Source of the DNA: Cylindrotheca closterium
Taxonomy: Eukaryota; Bacillariophyta; Bacillariophyceae; Bacillariales; Bacillariaceae
Assembly (NCBI GenBank): GCA_933822405.4
Contig: CAKOGP040001335.1
Coordinates: 186,001 to 250,000 of the forward strand
Direction of reading: 5' to 3'
DNA length: 64,000 bases
Shown one piece after another: positions 10,678 to 22,178 of the stretch; position 1 is the first letter of the stretch; each line of letters begins with the position of its first letter. The translations under genes were made by a program, and so were the position numbers. The notes under the pieces were generated by a model that had not been told where the DNA came from, did no database searches, and worked only from the letters and a program-made list of their open reading frames with translations.

Positions 10678-11227
10678 CGGTACGTCCGCCACTCGTCAGA
10701 CCCTATTATGGCGGAAGACCCAGGTTCTAAAATCACCCACAGACCTAAAATAAAAATTTTCTCCATACAAAAGTCTTAGCTTAGGTCCTTATCTTACATC
10801 CTATTGGGTGGGGTCATCATGATTGTGCTCTAGACATTCACTGCAGTCAAGAAGGTAATTGATGCTTTGGACAGCAATTCAGATCATTGGTTGTTTTGGT
10901 GCCTTATGAGTACAGTGGGACCTGAAATCACTCGTGGGCAATCTGAGTTCCGATTAGTAGCTGGATTGTAGCATTCTTTCATGAATTTCAGGCACATTTT
11001 GTAAGTTGTAAATTTTCAATTTCAGTCCACAACAGTCCTAGTGGCAACTTATAGAGCTACAGTGCCTTCCCTGAGCATAACGATGACAGCCCCACCCAAT
11101 AGGATGCAAGATATGGACCTAAGCTAAGTATGGAGAATTATTTTATTTTAGGTCTGTGGGTGATTTTAGAAGATGGGTCTCCCGCCAAAATAGTATGAAA
11201 TGGGCTTCTTGAGCGGCGGACGGACCG
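10678..11227. mobile_element. 550-bp foldback MITE with TTAA target duplication
   Basis: The two ends are long inverted repeats of about 155 bp each (10678-10832 and 11073-11227). They start CGGTACGTCCGCC on one side and CGGTCCGTCCGCC on the other, with scattered mismatches and small indels. TTAA stands directly outside each end (10674-10677 and 11228-11231), as expected for a TTAA-specific insertion. The central 240 bp encodes no protein. Size, long arms and lack of coding capacity fit a non-autonomous MITE. TTAA duplication is characteristic of piggyBac-like elements, but the terminal bases do not match the usual CCY piggyBac start, so the superfamily is open. Confidence 0.85.
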
Positions 11228-11231
11228 TTAA

Positions 11232-11712
11232 AATATTATTTCAAATTGCTAAACATGTGCGCGACAATTATTTTCCGATCTGCGACCATACCTATTTAAA
11301 AAAATACTGGCCTGCTGGAGCTTTTGACTTCTTGTAAGCTGTGGTGGGGCACTGATTGCGGCAATAGGGGAGGCCATCGCGTATTCACTGTTATAGCCAG
11401 GATACATATTCCTTGGCAAAACGTGGGAACAATGTTTAGGGGATTTCGCAAGTGGTATTCATCATGGGCGGTTTCCACAAAAGTCTTCAGTTGAAGCGGC
11501 AGAGCATCTATTGTAATACTATCTACAACCATATAATAAGCTATCCGTCCGTTCTTGTAGATTGCATTCTGTATTTTTAAATGGGATATAAATGGAATGC
11601 ATGCCTAATGGCATAAGTGATTTGGGGGCAAATTTTAAAAATTGGCAGCGGTACAAATCTTGTACAGTAGTTCCCAATGGTATCAGTTGGTTTTGAGCCA
11701 ATTTGAAATTGG
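11232..11712. other. intergenic between MITE and SET gene
   Basis: 481 bp downstream of the SET gene. Short frames only; nothing recognisable. Confidence 0.4.
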
Positions 11713-13767
11713 CTACAGTCCAAATGAGTTGTACTTTTCAGTGTCGAACTCATCATATGCTGTAATGAATTCTTCTCCAGCCTGGATATCTCTCATTGCA
11801 AAGGCAGAATCAAGATCGCTATTGGCAAATGATACTTTCTGGTTGCCAAGATTGTACTCGGACAGCTCGTCATCTGAACATGTGGACGCGGAAGGACGGC
11901 GTGTGTGAGTAAAATATATAACTCAAAGCACCCAAGTTGACCCAACAAACTTACATGAATTGAAGAGTGACCCTTCGTCAAGATCACAATCAATGACATT
12001 TTCACCGCCCGTCCTCACCGCAGTATAGCACCACATAATAAGGTCGCATACCATGTCATCTGGCAACACTGACAAGAACTTGCGGAACTGTTCCCCTTGC
12101 GTAAACGTTGCAGTAAAATCGGCTTGCCATACAAGCGTCCCCTTCGGAATATCAGCGGTTGCAAATACCCCTCTTCCACGCCCTGGTGAGTGACCGACCC
12201 TGAAAGGCACCTTGATTCCAGAGCCATACGTCAATTTCAGAGTGGCTTTCTGAGGTCCAACAACAGCAATGTAAGCGCTACGCATGAGAACCCATTCCGT
12301 TTCATTACGGTATGCATCGAATTCGTACTCCTCTCCACATTCCCTGGAGTCTTCAATATCATCAAGAGTGCAGTCTTCGGAAAGGTCGCATCCTTTGACC
12401 ATCCACGGATACCCGTCCTCTTTGCTATTGCCAAGGCGCGATGCTATCTCTCGAGCTTCTGAACTGATACCAGCACCCAAGTAATCTGCAGTATCCCTCT
12501 CTTCACCATCACCGTCACTATCTCCTTCTTCGTCTTCCTCAGCCTCGCTGTCTTCATCTTCGCTGTCATACTCTTCTTCTTCTTCCGAAATCAAGTCCAG
12601 TTTACTTCCCTCAACAACGATATCATTCAATACATCCATCAGCCCATGGCAATACTTGTTTATTTGCAGCCATTCTCTTTCATCAACAGACTCACGCGAT
12701 GGAATAACCTCTTCAATGTACTCAATTCTCTGGGCGCTATGTTCCTTTGCCATCAGCGCTATCTGAGACTCATATTTTGGCGGTTCAATCCATTCAATGT
12801 TTCCAACCGCTGCTGGACGACTCCGCTTTTCTCCCTCGTAGGTGCCATGATAAATCAAAGAAATACCGGCTCCAAAGGTCCACAAATGAGGGTAGTTTTG
12901 AACTTCTCCATAGTTCTTGAAAGTTTCAATGAAATTGGCAATCGCAAAGTCGCGGCAGTCTTCGAGACATCCCATGCTAGGTCGAAAAAGTGCTTCACCG
13001 GCAGCGATATTTCTAACGGCTACAATTCTGACGGTCTTATCTTTCAAGATCTGATGCTTCGCATTGAAGTTGAGATGGTGATGCTCAAGCTGATCGTACA
13101 GAGGGACCATTAACTTCCGGTCAATATGATGTTTCACTGCAAGAGCTAGATTGAGTTTTTGTGTCTTTTCCTCTGGTGTCTCTTCCACAGCACGATTATC
13201 GTGCTGTTCTCCATTGTAAATTCCAAATTCGTCTCGCACTTCATCTGTCTTGATTTTTTCCTCCTTTTGCAAGCCATCAATACAGTGTGAGTAGTCCTCA
13301 AGCACAGAAGTTATCTTATTCATAGGATATGTCATACTGACAAGTTCTAGGAGCCGCTGTCCTGTATTTGACCAGAGTGACGGCAGGTTAATGTCTGAGG
13401 CCTGCTCTTCTTTAAGCTGCTGCAAATATACCACATAATTTGATGAACCCTTCAGGTCCAATTCTCGTACCAGCGCGTTGTAGAGCATACATAAGGTATT
13501 TCCTTCCTCATAGTCTGATTCTACACTCAACACCGCTGACCTTGGAATTTCCATGAGAACTTCGTCGGCCTCCACATTTCGATTCGCAATGATCCTGCCA
13601 TCCTGTAGCGAAAGTTTCCCGTTGAAATAGAAACCTTCTTGTTGTTGTTCCGACAGCCATTCTAGAACCTGTTTTCTTCTATCATGAAGATTAGATTTAG
13701 AGGCAAGGCTGTCCTGAATACAATGCCCGAGGCAGGCAGCTATCAAGAGCTTACAAAATCGTCCCAT
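11713..13767 (-). CDS. secreted protein with two SET-like halves (copy 2)
   Basis: Two exons (13767-11955 and 11873-11713) join to 657 aa. The start is the ATG opening MGRFCKLLIAACLGHC, conserved in the copy at 61.2 kb. The N-terminus is a signal peptide. The first half (about 25-300) resembles the SETD3/Rubisco-LSMT type of SET domain: VLEWLSEQQQEGF, an LPSLWS motif, then VPLYDQLEHHHLNF at the usual NH position. An acidic low-complexity linker of Glu/Asp/Ser follows. The second half is a more classical SET core: HSPGRGRGVFATADIPKGTL (SAM-binding GRG), CDLDEGSLFNSYDE and MRDIQAGEEFITAYDEF. The NH of the SET active site reads NS here. A protein methyltransferase origin is likely; a secretory location is unusual for one, so activity and substrate are uncertain. 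Confidence 0.75.
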
Positions 13768-14401
13768 CGATTCGGTTCTTCCCAAATGAAGTGAGTTTGT
13801 GGATGGGAAATCCGTCAAGATGCCGGTTGTTCGACAACTTGCTGATTGATTCTCCGATTTTTCAAAAAGATTTCTGTTTCAGAGTTGGCCGTGCGTTCGA
13901 GAGATGCCATTGGTCACGTAGTTATTTGGAGACGTCGGATACGACGCCGTATTTAGAAAAGCGCGTCGACTTGATCCCCCGAGACTCGCCAAAATGGAAA
14001 GGCAAACGTCAAAGCTTCCGGCCCTTCACAATAAAGTAATTTTCTGAAGAATACATCTTAGATTCTAATACTGATTGTCCAATGACGGCAATGTACCGGT
14101 AGGCACTGTGCATGGGAATCCTTGCTTCAGCACAAAATTGTCAGCTCACGAAGAGAATTCATCTTTCATTCATTAGGGAAGTTAAACTGTTGCGGGCCGG
14201 AAACTAGGGGTCAATGATGATGAGTTCGTTTTCTTCTCAACTGTTATTGGTAGCATGTCGCCACCACTCTTCAAACAATGAATCCATCGCCCACACAAAA
14301 TAGTAGCTGTTGATCCACCAGGTTCGATTTCGTTGGCAAAATTGGTCAGACGGCTGACAGCGAAAAACTCGTATTATCGGGAGACCTCGCGGAGGACCAC
14401 A
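13768..14401. other. intergenic between two SET genes
   Basis: 634 bp on the promoter side of the preceding gene, with one TACCGGTA palindrome at 14094. No supported coding region. Confidence 0.5.
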
Positions 14402-16525
14402 CTATGCCAGCCCCATCTCGTCGAACCCAAATGAATGAAACTCATCGTATGATGTAATCAACTCTTCTCCCGCATCTATGTCTCTGAGGGAAAATGCAGA
14501 ATCAATATCTCGAGTTTTTCTTTTCTGTTCTTCTCGTCCCTCGTTGGTTACCGGTATCTCGCCGATGTTGTATTCGAATCGATGATCCGCGTGATTGAAG
14601 AGACTCGATTCGTCAAGATCACAAGCAATGACATGTTCACCTTCATCCTTCATCGTATAACACCAAAATAGAAGGTCGCAGACCATGTCATCGGGCAATA
14701 CCGACAGGAACTTTCGAAACTGAAACCCTTCTTCGAACGTTGCTGTGAAGTCTGAAGTCCAAACCAGGGTGCCCTTGGGGATATCGGTGGTCGCAAAAAC
14801 GCCTCTTCCGCGGCCTGGTGAGTGGGCAATCTTAATAGGTATCCGAAAGCCAGAGCCATACGACAGCTTTATCGATGCTCTCCGAGGCCCAACTGTTGCA
14901 ATGTAGGCACTTCGCATCGTCGCCCATTCTGTTTGATTCCGTCGTGCATTGAAGTCATAGGAGTTGCATCCTCTCGACTTTGCAATATGTACCATAGTAC
15001 ATCTCTCAGAAGTGCCGCAACCTTTCACCAGCCATGGATCATTCGCTTCACCCTGCAAATACCCAAAATAATCATGGTGCAATGCATCTTTCATCGCTAA
15101 CATTTCTTCTTGTACCCTTTCCATGCTTGATCCCGGAATGACACCCTCTGCCTCCTGATATTGTTCATTAGCCACGTCGTCTGCAATACACGACCCATCG
15201 ACACTATTGTCTCTTTCGGTGATATGATCTGATGGCTCTTGGCTTTCATCTTCAGAATCGTCGTCGCTCTGCGAATCTCCATTCCCTTGAAGCGTTTCCA
15301 GAGTATCCAAATATTCATATCCCTCTTTGATCGCATCCTTCAATGCACCCATAAGCGACCGACAATACCTATCAATTTGTTCCCACTCTTTTGGATCCAC
15401 GCTGTCTGTTGACAAGAGCACCTCTTTCCTGTATGCCTTTCTTTGTCGAGTCAGCTCCTCGTCCATGATTTCTAGCTGAGACTCTCTGGTGGGCGGGTTG
15501 ATCCATTTCACAGACTTTCCTTTTCCCCGCATTGTATCTTCGATTGGCTCTGGAGAATTACCATTGTAAATGAAAGAAAGATCATTCCCAAGCTTCCACA
15601 AGTGCGGGTAGGGTTGAACCTCCCCATACTTTTTCAGCGTATCGATCGCTACGGTAGTTTCGAGGGGGCTGCAATTTTGCAAACACGATTTGGTCTGTCT
15701 GACGACTTCATCCCCGACAGGAATGGTTTCTATCGCCACAACTTCGATCGCATCATCATCGCGAACGCTGTGCTTGACATTGTAGGTCAGGTGATGGTGT
15801 GGGAGCTGATCATACAATGGGACAAAATATGTCTGATCGATCTGGTGTTTTATTGCAAGAGCCAGGATAAGTCTATCGACCTTATCTTCCGGTGATATCT
15901 CAAGAGCTTTATTTTCAGTTTTGGAGTCGTCTGGATGCTTGACCTGGTGCTTCTCAGCAACCGGGGCTGTGATGTCCCTGTCTGCAATGTCCTCTTGAGC
16001 GACGTCCTCGTCTACAATGTCCTCGTCCTCTTTTGCGTAATAAATGCACTCAGAGTAATCGTCAATCAGCGAAACAATGTCGAAATTTGGAGATGTGATA
16101 CTGACGACCATTATTAATCGCTGTGCTGTGCTTGACCACAAGGAAGGTAGCAAGAGGTCGCTCGCCTGTTCCTGTTGTATTTGAAATATATATGGCGCAA
16201 ATTTTGATTCTTCACCAAGGCCAATTTCGTAGTCTAAATACTCAAAGAGTAGACACAGACTTGGGTCCTCATCTTCTTCATCATCCACGGTAAGAATCTT
16301 GGATTCTGGAATCACCATGAGAACTTCGTCTGCCTCAATAGTCTCCTCCACCACAATACTGCCATCTCGCATTGCCAGCTTGTCATTGAGTTTGAATTCT
16401 GGGTTTTCCGCTAGCCAATCCAAAACCTTCTTTCTTGCATCGTGGCGACTGTTTTCCAAAGCTAGTAAAGGTGTGATCAAATGCAGTATGGCTATCCCAA
16501 GAACAACATGAGAGATACTGGTCAT
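14402..16525 (-). CDS. secreted protein with two SET-like halves (copy 3)
   Basis: Single exon of 707 aa from ATG 16525. The signal peptide is MTSISHVVLGIAILHLITPL. The first SET-like half includes VLDWLAENPEF, LPSLWSSTAQRL and VPLYDQLPHHHLTY. The acidic linker is longer than in the other copies. The second half has HSPGRGRGVFATTDIPKGTL, then SLFNHADHRFEYNIG, which keeps the NH pair of the SET active site, and LRDIDAGEELITSYDEF. It is the most divergent member of the cluster and the one with the most canonical SET residues. The intron found in the copies at 11.7 kb and 61.2 kb is absent here. It may represent the older, functional form. Confidence 0.75.
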   Translation of the reverse strand: MTSISHVVLGIAILHLITPLLALENSRHDARKKVLDWLAENPEFKLNDKLAMRDGSIVVEETIEADEVLMVIPESKILTVDDEEDEDPSLCLLFEYLDYEIGLGEESKFAPYIFQIQQEQASDLLLPSLWSSTAQRLIMVVSITSPNFDIVSLIDDYSECIYYAKEDEDIVDEDVAQEDIADRDITAPVAEKHQVKHPDDSKTENKALEISPEDKVDRLILALAIKHQIDQTYFVPLYDQLPHHHLTYNVKHSVRDDDAIEVVAIETIPVGDEVVRQTKSCLQNCSPLETTVAIDTLKKYGEVQPYPHLWKLGNDLSFIYNGNSPEPIEDTMRGKGKSVKWINPPTRESQLEIMDEELTRQRKAYRKEVLLSTDSVDPKEWEQIDRYCRSLMGALKDAIKEGYEYLDTLETLQGNGDSQSDDDSEDESQEPSDHITERDNSVDGSCIADDVANEQYQEAEGVIPGSSMERVQEEMLAMKDALHHDYFGYLQGEANDPWLVKGCGTSERCTMVHIAKSRGCNSYDFNARRNQTEWATMRSAYIATVGPRRASIKLSYGSGFRIPIKIAHSPGRGRGVFATTDIPKGTLVWTSDFTATFEEGFQFRKFLSVLPDDMVCDLLFWCYTMKDEGEHVIACDLDESSLFNHADHRFEYNIGEIPVTNEGREEQKRKTRDIDSAFSLRDIDAGEELITSYDEFHSFGFDEMGLA

Positions 16526-16752
16526 CTCTTTTTATTGGTGATCAGAATTCAAATCACGAGATTGATTCATTTTTATTTGGGAGTCGCATTAGTCGATAAT
16601 ATAAGTTTTCGACAATTAATATTCAATATACTGTACATCATACCAAAGGTGAAACGACAATTTGTGAAGATGGCGCAATCTACAAGTACAATACATATCA
16701 CCTTTCTTCGTTGATTACAGTACTTTGCGTATTACAAAGTTAAAGAGTGCAG

Positions 16753-19023
16753 CTACGCACTTGCAATAGATGCCTTATCATTGTCTGCGTCATCCATTTC
16801 CATCACGTTGGAAAGAGGCTTTTCCACTTCCGCGACAGGTTCGTTGGTAACAGGAAGGGGAGTAGGAAGAAGTTCCCCAGAATCAGGATCGTCGTCTTCG
16901 GGTGTATTCATGAGCCCTTGTCGTTCATCATTCTTCACTCGCATCTTGGCACGGAAGTTCCTTGTCGATTTACTCATTGAACTCATCGAGTCGATCCAAT
17001 ACAAGACAGTTCTTCGATAAAAGGCGGTAATCACAGATTGAAGACCCATTCCAAGCAGCAATCCCAATGCAAGCGATGTTGCAATTACCATGAGCGCTGA
17101 AAAGACACTTTCTTGAGCCTGATCGGGCGTCCAGCTAATGTAACTAAAGCCAGTATCTGATCCATCAGTGCCGACGACCTGTAGCTCTTCCTGGACATAT
17201 GGTGGAGGAAAGATGGAATTGTACCACAAGCGAGCAATCAAGGACCCAGGAACAAGTTGGTATACAGTGGGCATGAGCAAGGACCATACATTGAGAGGCT
17301 TGGACGCAACCACGGCTTGTTTCAAGAGCCGTTCCTCCTCCTCTGAGAGCCGGATTTCGGTTCTAGGGTTGTTTGGATCATCAAGTTCGGAACTCATTTG
17401 ACGTAGTCTTGGTTGCATATCCAAGAACTCCTGTTCATCCTTTCGTCCGAGACCTAGGCAGGTCATGAAGCGGAGCCAAACAACCGAGATGCTGTAGACA
17501 CACTCTCCAAATTTTGAATACTCATCATCACCAACCCGCATCAAGGTTCGTGCATTGTAATAGTAGCTCAACGAGTCAACGATCCAAGACAGCAAACAGG
17601 CTGCAATGACTGCTGCGATAGCACCTGCAGCATTCGCCGTTGCAGTATCCAGCAAGTCACGATCGTGTCTTTGTGCCAACAACTTGAACATTTGATATTG
17701 TACTTCATATCCGACGAGTTGGATGACAAGTCCACGCCAGTAGTAAACAATGGGAAATCGGTATTGTCCTAGAGCACTGGCCGAACACAAGAGGTATAGT
17801 GGAATGCGCCACCAAACTGTATCAAGATCAATATTGTTGCAACCAGCAGTGTCTTGAAAGTCGTCGATAGGGCTTCTGGAAGCGATTTGCAAACCCCAAG
17901 TACTACCTAGAGAAAGAACGAATGTCTTCACTGCTACTGCCATGAATCGAATGACTCCCGTCTCCAATTCTCCAGCAACAATTTCAAGAATTCCTAACGA
18001 AACGAGCGAAAAGTGAGCCACATACTCTAGAAGGAAACAGCATGGCGACACAACATTCCCAAAGCGTGTCACGAAATCTTACCAATGACAAAGGCGGTAC
18101 CGTAAAAGAACCAATACAGTACTCCCAAAAATACAGCCGGTAGACAGGTTGGTTCATCCAGATATCGATAAAACAAGCCACCAACGATTCCAGTGGTAAT
18201 TCCAACCAGGACATCAATGAGAATCTTGGCATTGCTGTTCAATGAGACAAGGAACCATTCCATAAGGCCGGCACACAAACCAGTCACTGCAGCAACACCA
18301 GCGTCCGCCCAATCTCCGCCAAAGAAAATGACAGCGCAGGTTGCTGCCTCCAGCGGGTACAAGACCAAGCGTCCTGGAAAGTCCCGAAGGAACAAGCCAC
18401 TAGCGGCAGTGTGTTTTCCGCGCTTGGTGTTGGACTGAAAAGTGAGTGCTTGGTGAATATTGATTTGACCATCCACAAGAGCCACCGCAATTTTTGCGTA
18501 TAAATCTAGTTACAAACGAATGCAAATGGTAAGTTGCTATAATATCAGAAACAGCCAAACAATTGCATCTGTATCTCAAACATGTAGTAATAGACCCACC
18601 TTGAAACTCTGAGTCATAATCATATGGAACCTTGCGATGCAATTCATGACTTCCATCTTCGGCACGAAACTTGAGTTTGGTGACTCCCAGCTCCCAAGTA
18701 GTTCGGATTTGGAACTTGTCCTTGATTTGCTGGAGGATCTTGCTGGTCAAGAGCGTCATGTGCCAGGCACGGTGCAGCTCGGAAGCAGTGCGCACCATAA
18801 AGGCAAAGGTAAGAGCATAATCTTCCCCAAAGTCCTTGGTGAGCTTTGCGACCACTCGTTGCATGTCGATCGGCAGGGTCGTCACATCAAACTTTTTGGC
18901 ATCAAATGTAATCTTTTGACGGATCGACTGTCGCTGGTAGTGTGCCGTAGTGCTCATGGTGGGCCTAACCATGTTAGGCTCCGAGGCAAATCTTGTATTG
19001 CCGCCTTGCATGGGATCCACCAT
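16753..19023 (-). CDS. ThrE-family (threonine/serine exporter-like) membrane protein
   Basis: Three exons (19023-18600, 18505-18083, 17993-16753) join in frame to 695 aa, all with GT-AG borders. The start is the ATG opening MVDPMQGG. A cytosolic N-terminal domain (KLTKDFGEDYALTFAFMVRT) is followed by hydrophobic segments such as TCAVIFFGGDWADAGVAAVT and ILIDVLVGITTGIVGGLFY, then IVAGELETGVIRFMAVAV. Further membrane segments come in a second half near the C-terminus (ALMVIATSLALGLLLGMGLQ). The order matches ThrE/DUF1212 joined to a DUF3815-like half, as in fungal and bacterial single-chain exporters. I count about ten membrane segments by eye. An acidic tail of about 60 residues follows. Amino-acid export is the family role; the substrate is inferred. 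Confidence 0.75.
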
Positions 19024-19400
19024 CTTGGAAGAATTGATTGTACAGGTTGAAAGTGTTGCTTTTCGGTTTCGCAAAATGAAGAATGCAATGAAAAGTTACA
19101 GAAATCAATCATCCTCCGAAGATCAGAAGATATCAGTTTGATTGATTGGGCCTTTTTGTATGTACGGTGGAAATCGTACCAGGAACAGGTACTGGGCGAG
19201 TACCTTTTTTAAATTCCTTCCGCATGGTGGCACAAAGACGACGAACGGCTGGCATTACAATCGCCGGCACGGCATGTGAAATCATCTGGGATTCATCGAA
19301 TTCGCGCGAGTCCATTTGATCAGACCGACTAATTCGTCCCATATCCTTACTGTACTTCATCATCGTTTGAAAAAATGGCAGTGAAACGACATGACAAACA
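19024..19400. promoter_or_regulatory. shared bidirectional promoter region
   Basis: 377 bp lie between the divergent starts of the ThrE-like gene and the first alpha-mannosidase gene, so both promoters must fall here. I see no clear TATA box or repeat. Confidence 0.45.
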
Positions 19401-22178
19401 ATGAATGCCGTGGTGAGGTCTCGGCAAGCCACTTTACGTAGCAAGACTAATAGCCCCTCTTCTTTCCAACCACCAGAAATCGCACCTACGAATGGCTTCC
19501 AAAGACTTCCACCCCAACGTCACAGGAAACGATCACGACAACAAAAACAACAATACCAAAATCAAGACAGATGTGATGTGATTCTGAGGTACACGGCCTA
19601 TGTCTTGCTCTTTCTTATTTTGGTTGCAGCTTGGCTCGTTGGATTTCTGTTAGTTGGGGGCTCTTCTTCGAGCTTGTTGGAAAAGAAAAAACTGCGAAGC
19701 CGAATACTGCATTCGAATTTGGGTTCCTTATTTCATCCTGAACCACCAAGACCAGCAGGTCCACCCGTGCAGAGATATTACTTTGGAAAGACCAGGCCTC
19801 ATGAGAGACCAGAACCAAAGTATCTTGTGAATGACGAAGAGCATCCCTTCATTGATATGCGAGACTTGAACTTGAAACTGCCATTTGACAATCCAGACGG
19901 TGGGACCTGGTCGCAAGGGTGGGATTTGGAGCCAGTGTCGATTTCCGAGAATCGACCCTTGCAGGTATTTGTAGTTCCACATTCGCACTGTGATCCAGGT
20001 TGGCTAAAAACATTTGACGAATACTACCAGTCTCAAACCAAACACATTCTCGATACAATCATGGAATCCCTTCAGCAAGACCAGAGACGCAAGTTCATTT
20101 GGGCTGAGATTTCCTTCTTTGAAAAGTGGTGGAACGAGCAATCTGCTGATATACAGGATACTGTAAGAATGCTTCTCCGCAATAAACAATTCGAGTTTGT
20201 TACTGGTGGATGGGTTCAACCAGACGAGGCAAACACCGACTTATATGCCATGGAGGTTCAATTGCAAGAAGGACATGATTTCATTCGGGAGACTTTTGGC
20301 GAAGAATACATTCCAAAGTATGGCTGGTCAATCGATCCGTTCGGATTCTCTCCTACCATGGCGTACTTGCTAAAGAAGTACGGATTCAAGGGGATGCTGA
20401 TTCAACGGGTACACTATGCAGTGAAGAAGGAACTGGCGTTGCACCGTCAGCTTGAATTTTTGTGGCGCCAGACGTGGGACGATGAAGGGGAGTATGATAT
20501 GTTTACTCATATGATGCCATTTTTCAGCTACGATGTCCCGCATTCGTGTGGTCCAGATCCAGAAGTCTGCTGTGCTTTTGATTTCGCACGCTTGCCCGAG
20601 CTGAATCGAGATAAGTACAAGCCACGAAAATGTGCTTGGGGAACACAGCCAGAGGTAATTACAGAAGCCAACGTGAAAGAAAAGGCACTGTCACTGCTAG
20701 ATCAGTATCGGAAGAAGGCGTCTCTGTTCCGATCAACTGCTATCATTGCGCCTCTCGGTGACGACTTTCGATTTGACACCACGGCAGAAGCCCAAGCGCA
20801 GTTTGAAAACCTACAGCATATTTTTGATTACCTGAACGAAAACTTTCCAGGCGTCTCAGTTCAGTTTGGCACTTTGTCGGAATACTTTGACGTAGTCATT
20901 GGTACCTTTGATCCTCCCATACTCAAGGGATCATTCTTTACGTACGCAGATCAGAACGAGGACTACTGGTCAGGGTACTTTACGAGCCGTCCTTTTGACA
21001 AAGCTCTGGGTCGCCGGCTGGAACGGGCACTGTATGCCGCTAGTGCAATGGGCGCAACCAAGGAGGAGATGCGAGACGCTCGTCGAGCAATGTCTCTGTT
21101 TCAGCATCACGATGCCATCACGGGGACGGCAACGGACAAGGTGATGGAAGACTACGCGACACGAATGCAAAAGGCATTAAAGGATGTAGAGCAGTGGATG
21201 ATGAATCACATCGATCTCGAAGAGCTGGGACACCGGAATAATCTATCTCCATGCAATCACTACCATGACACTAGATCTCCGAGTTCCAGCACTTGTCAAG
21301 ACGGCGACCGAGTTGTCGTGTACAATCCTCTTGACAAGCAACAACGATGTGGAAACGTCATCGTCGAAGCAAAAGAGTCTAGTGCTGCAACCTATCCATG
21401 TGAGGCATCAGGTTCATCCGAAGGATCCAATACTGAATTCGAATTTGATCCACGAACAGGTCTCATGATCAAACCCTTGAACGAGCGATGGATGATATGG
21501 AATGTCGAGAAGGGTGGATCGTATCTCTTCTTTCCCGAGCGATCATCGGCATACCACAGGATTGATACGAGGATCGAGAATGGAGGGTTTGTGGTAACCA
21601 CCAACGATTGGAATAGAACGATAATAGAGAGGAACTGCCAGACTTTTGATGGAAAAGATGCAACTGTTATTGATTTTGTGTTCGAGACGAATCTTTCGAA
21701 AGACAACCAAGAATGGCTTGTTCGTTTCTCGACGGACATTGAGAACAAGGGGATCTTCCATACAGATTTGAATGGCTTTACTTTCGACACTCATTATCAT
21801 CGAACAGATTTGCCGGTTCAGGCTCAAGTGTACCCAATGCCAATGCTGGCTTCCATTGAAGATTACAAGCAGAGGTTTACGGTTCTGAGCGAACATGCAC
21901 AAGGTGCAGCGTCTTTGAAAGAAGGAACGATAGATGTGTGGCTGGATCGACGACTTAAACAAGATGATGGACGTGGATTAGGGCAAGGGGTAACGGATAA
22001 TTTACCAACAAGAACAAGGCTGCGGGTCGTTATTGAAAGGAGTGGATATGTAGTGAATAACCCAGACTTCTCCATTTCACAATTTTGCAAAGGTATGTGG
22101 GAAGAGCTGAATCACCCACTCCAAATTTTCGGGTTCCACAAAGGTATTGATAATTCTAATTCGCGTATTATGCGATAG
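19401..22178 (+). CDS. Golgi alpha-mannosidase II-like (GH38), unfused copy
   Basis: Single exon of 925 aa. It is a type II Golgi-style protein: a basic cytosolic tail of about 58 residues, one membrane anchor at about 60-86, then the lumenal enzyme. GH38 landmarks follow those of alpha-mannosidase II: VPHSHCDPGW (zinc ligands His196 and Asp198), GGWVQPDEAN, SIDPFGFSPTM with nucleophile Asp312, LIQRVHYAVKKELA, CGPDPEVCCAFDF, and LFQHHDAITGT (zinc ligand His570). Phe replaces the usual His in DPFGHS. The reaction would be removal of the two outer mannoses from GlcNAcMan5 in N-glycan maturation. The C-terminus ends soon after LNHPLQIFG, where the neighbouring paralogue continues into a GT16 domain. 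A weak 38-bp intron candidate from 22143 would replace the last residues; I prefer the simple stop. Confidence 0.88.
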   Translation: MNAVVRSRQATLRSKTNSPSSFQPPEIAPTNGFQRLPPQRHRKRSRQQKQQYQNQDRCDVILRYTAYVLLFLILVAAWLVGFLLVGGSSSSLLEKKKLRSRILHSNLGSLFHPEPPRPAGPPVQRYYFGKTRPHERPEPKYLVNDEEHPFIDMRDLNLKLPFDNPDGGTWSQGWDLEPVSISENRPLQVFVVPHSHCDPGWLKTFDEYYQSQTKHILDTIMESLQQDQRRKFIWAEISFFEKWWNEQSADIQDTVRMLLRNKQFEFVTGGWVQPDEANTDLYAMEVQLQEGHDFIRETFGEEYIPKYGWSIDPFGFSPTMAYLLKKYGFKGMLIQRVHYAVKKELALHRQLEFLWRQTWDDEGEYDMFTHMMPFFSYDVPHSCGPDPEVCCAFDFARLPELNRDKYKPRKCAWGTQPEVITEANVKEKALSLLDQYRKKASLFRSTAIIAPLGDDFRFDTTAEAQAQFENLQHIFDYLNENFPGVSVQFGTLSEYFDVVIGTFDPPILKGSFFTYADQNEDYWSGYFTSRPFDKALGRRLERALYAASAMGATKEEMRDARRAMSLFQHHDAITGTATDKVMEDYATRMQKALKDVEQWMMNHIDLEELGHRNNLSPCNHYHDTRSPSSSTCQDGDRVVVYNPLDKQQRCGNVIVEAKESSAATYPCEASGSSEGSNTEFEFDPRTGLMIKPLNERWMIWNVEKGGSYLFFPERSSAYHRIDTRIENGGFVVTTNDWNRTIIERNCQTFDGKDATVIDFVFETNLSKDNQEWLVRFSTDIENKGIFHTDLNGFTFDTHYHRTDLPVQAQVYPMPMLASIEDYKQRFTVLSEHAQGAASLKEGTIDVWLDRRLKQDDGRGLGQGVTDNLPTRTRLRVVIERSGYVVNNPDFSISQFCKGMWEELNHPLQIFGFHKGIDNSNSRIMR
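19998..20593 (+). repeat. 596-bp tract identical to 23137-23732 (copy 1)
   Basis: The tract runs from the Gly-Trp codons of the HSHCDPGW motif to the ARL codons after CCAFDF. Every line I compared is identical to the second gene, while flanking coding sequence is clearly diverged. It looks like a gene-conversion tract. Confidence 0.88.

Noticed and set aside
11296..11532. 78-aa minus-strand frame beside the MITE
   Set aside because: No similarity or composition to support it; short frames of this size are expected by chance.
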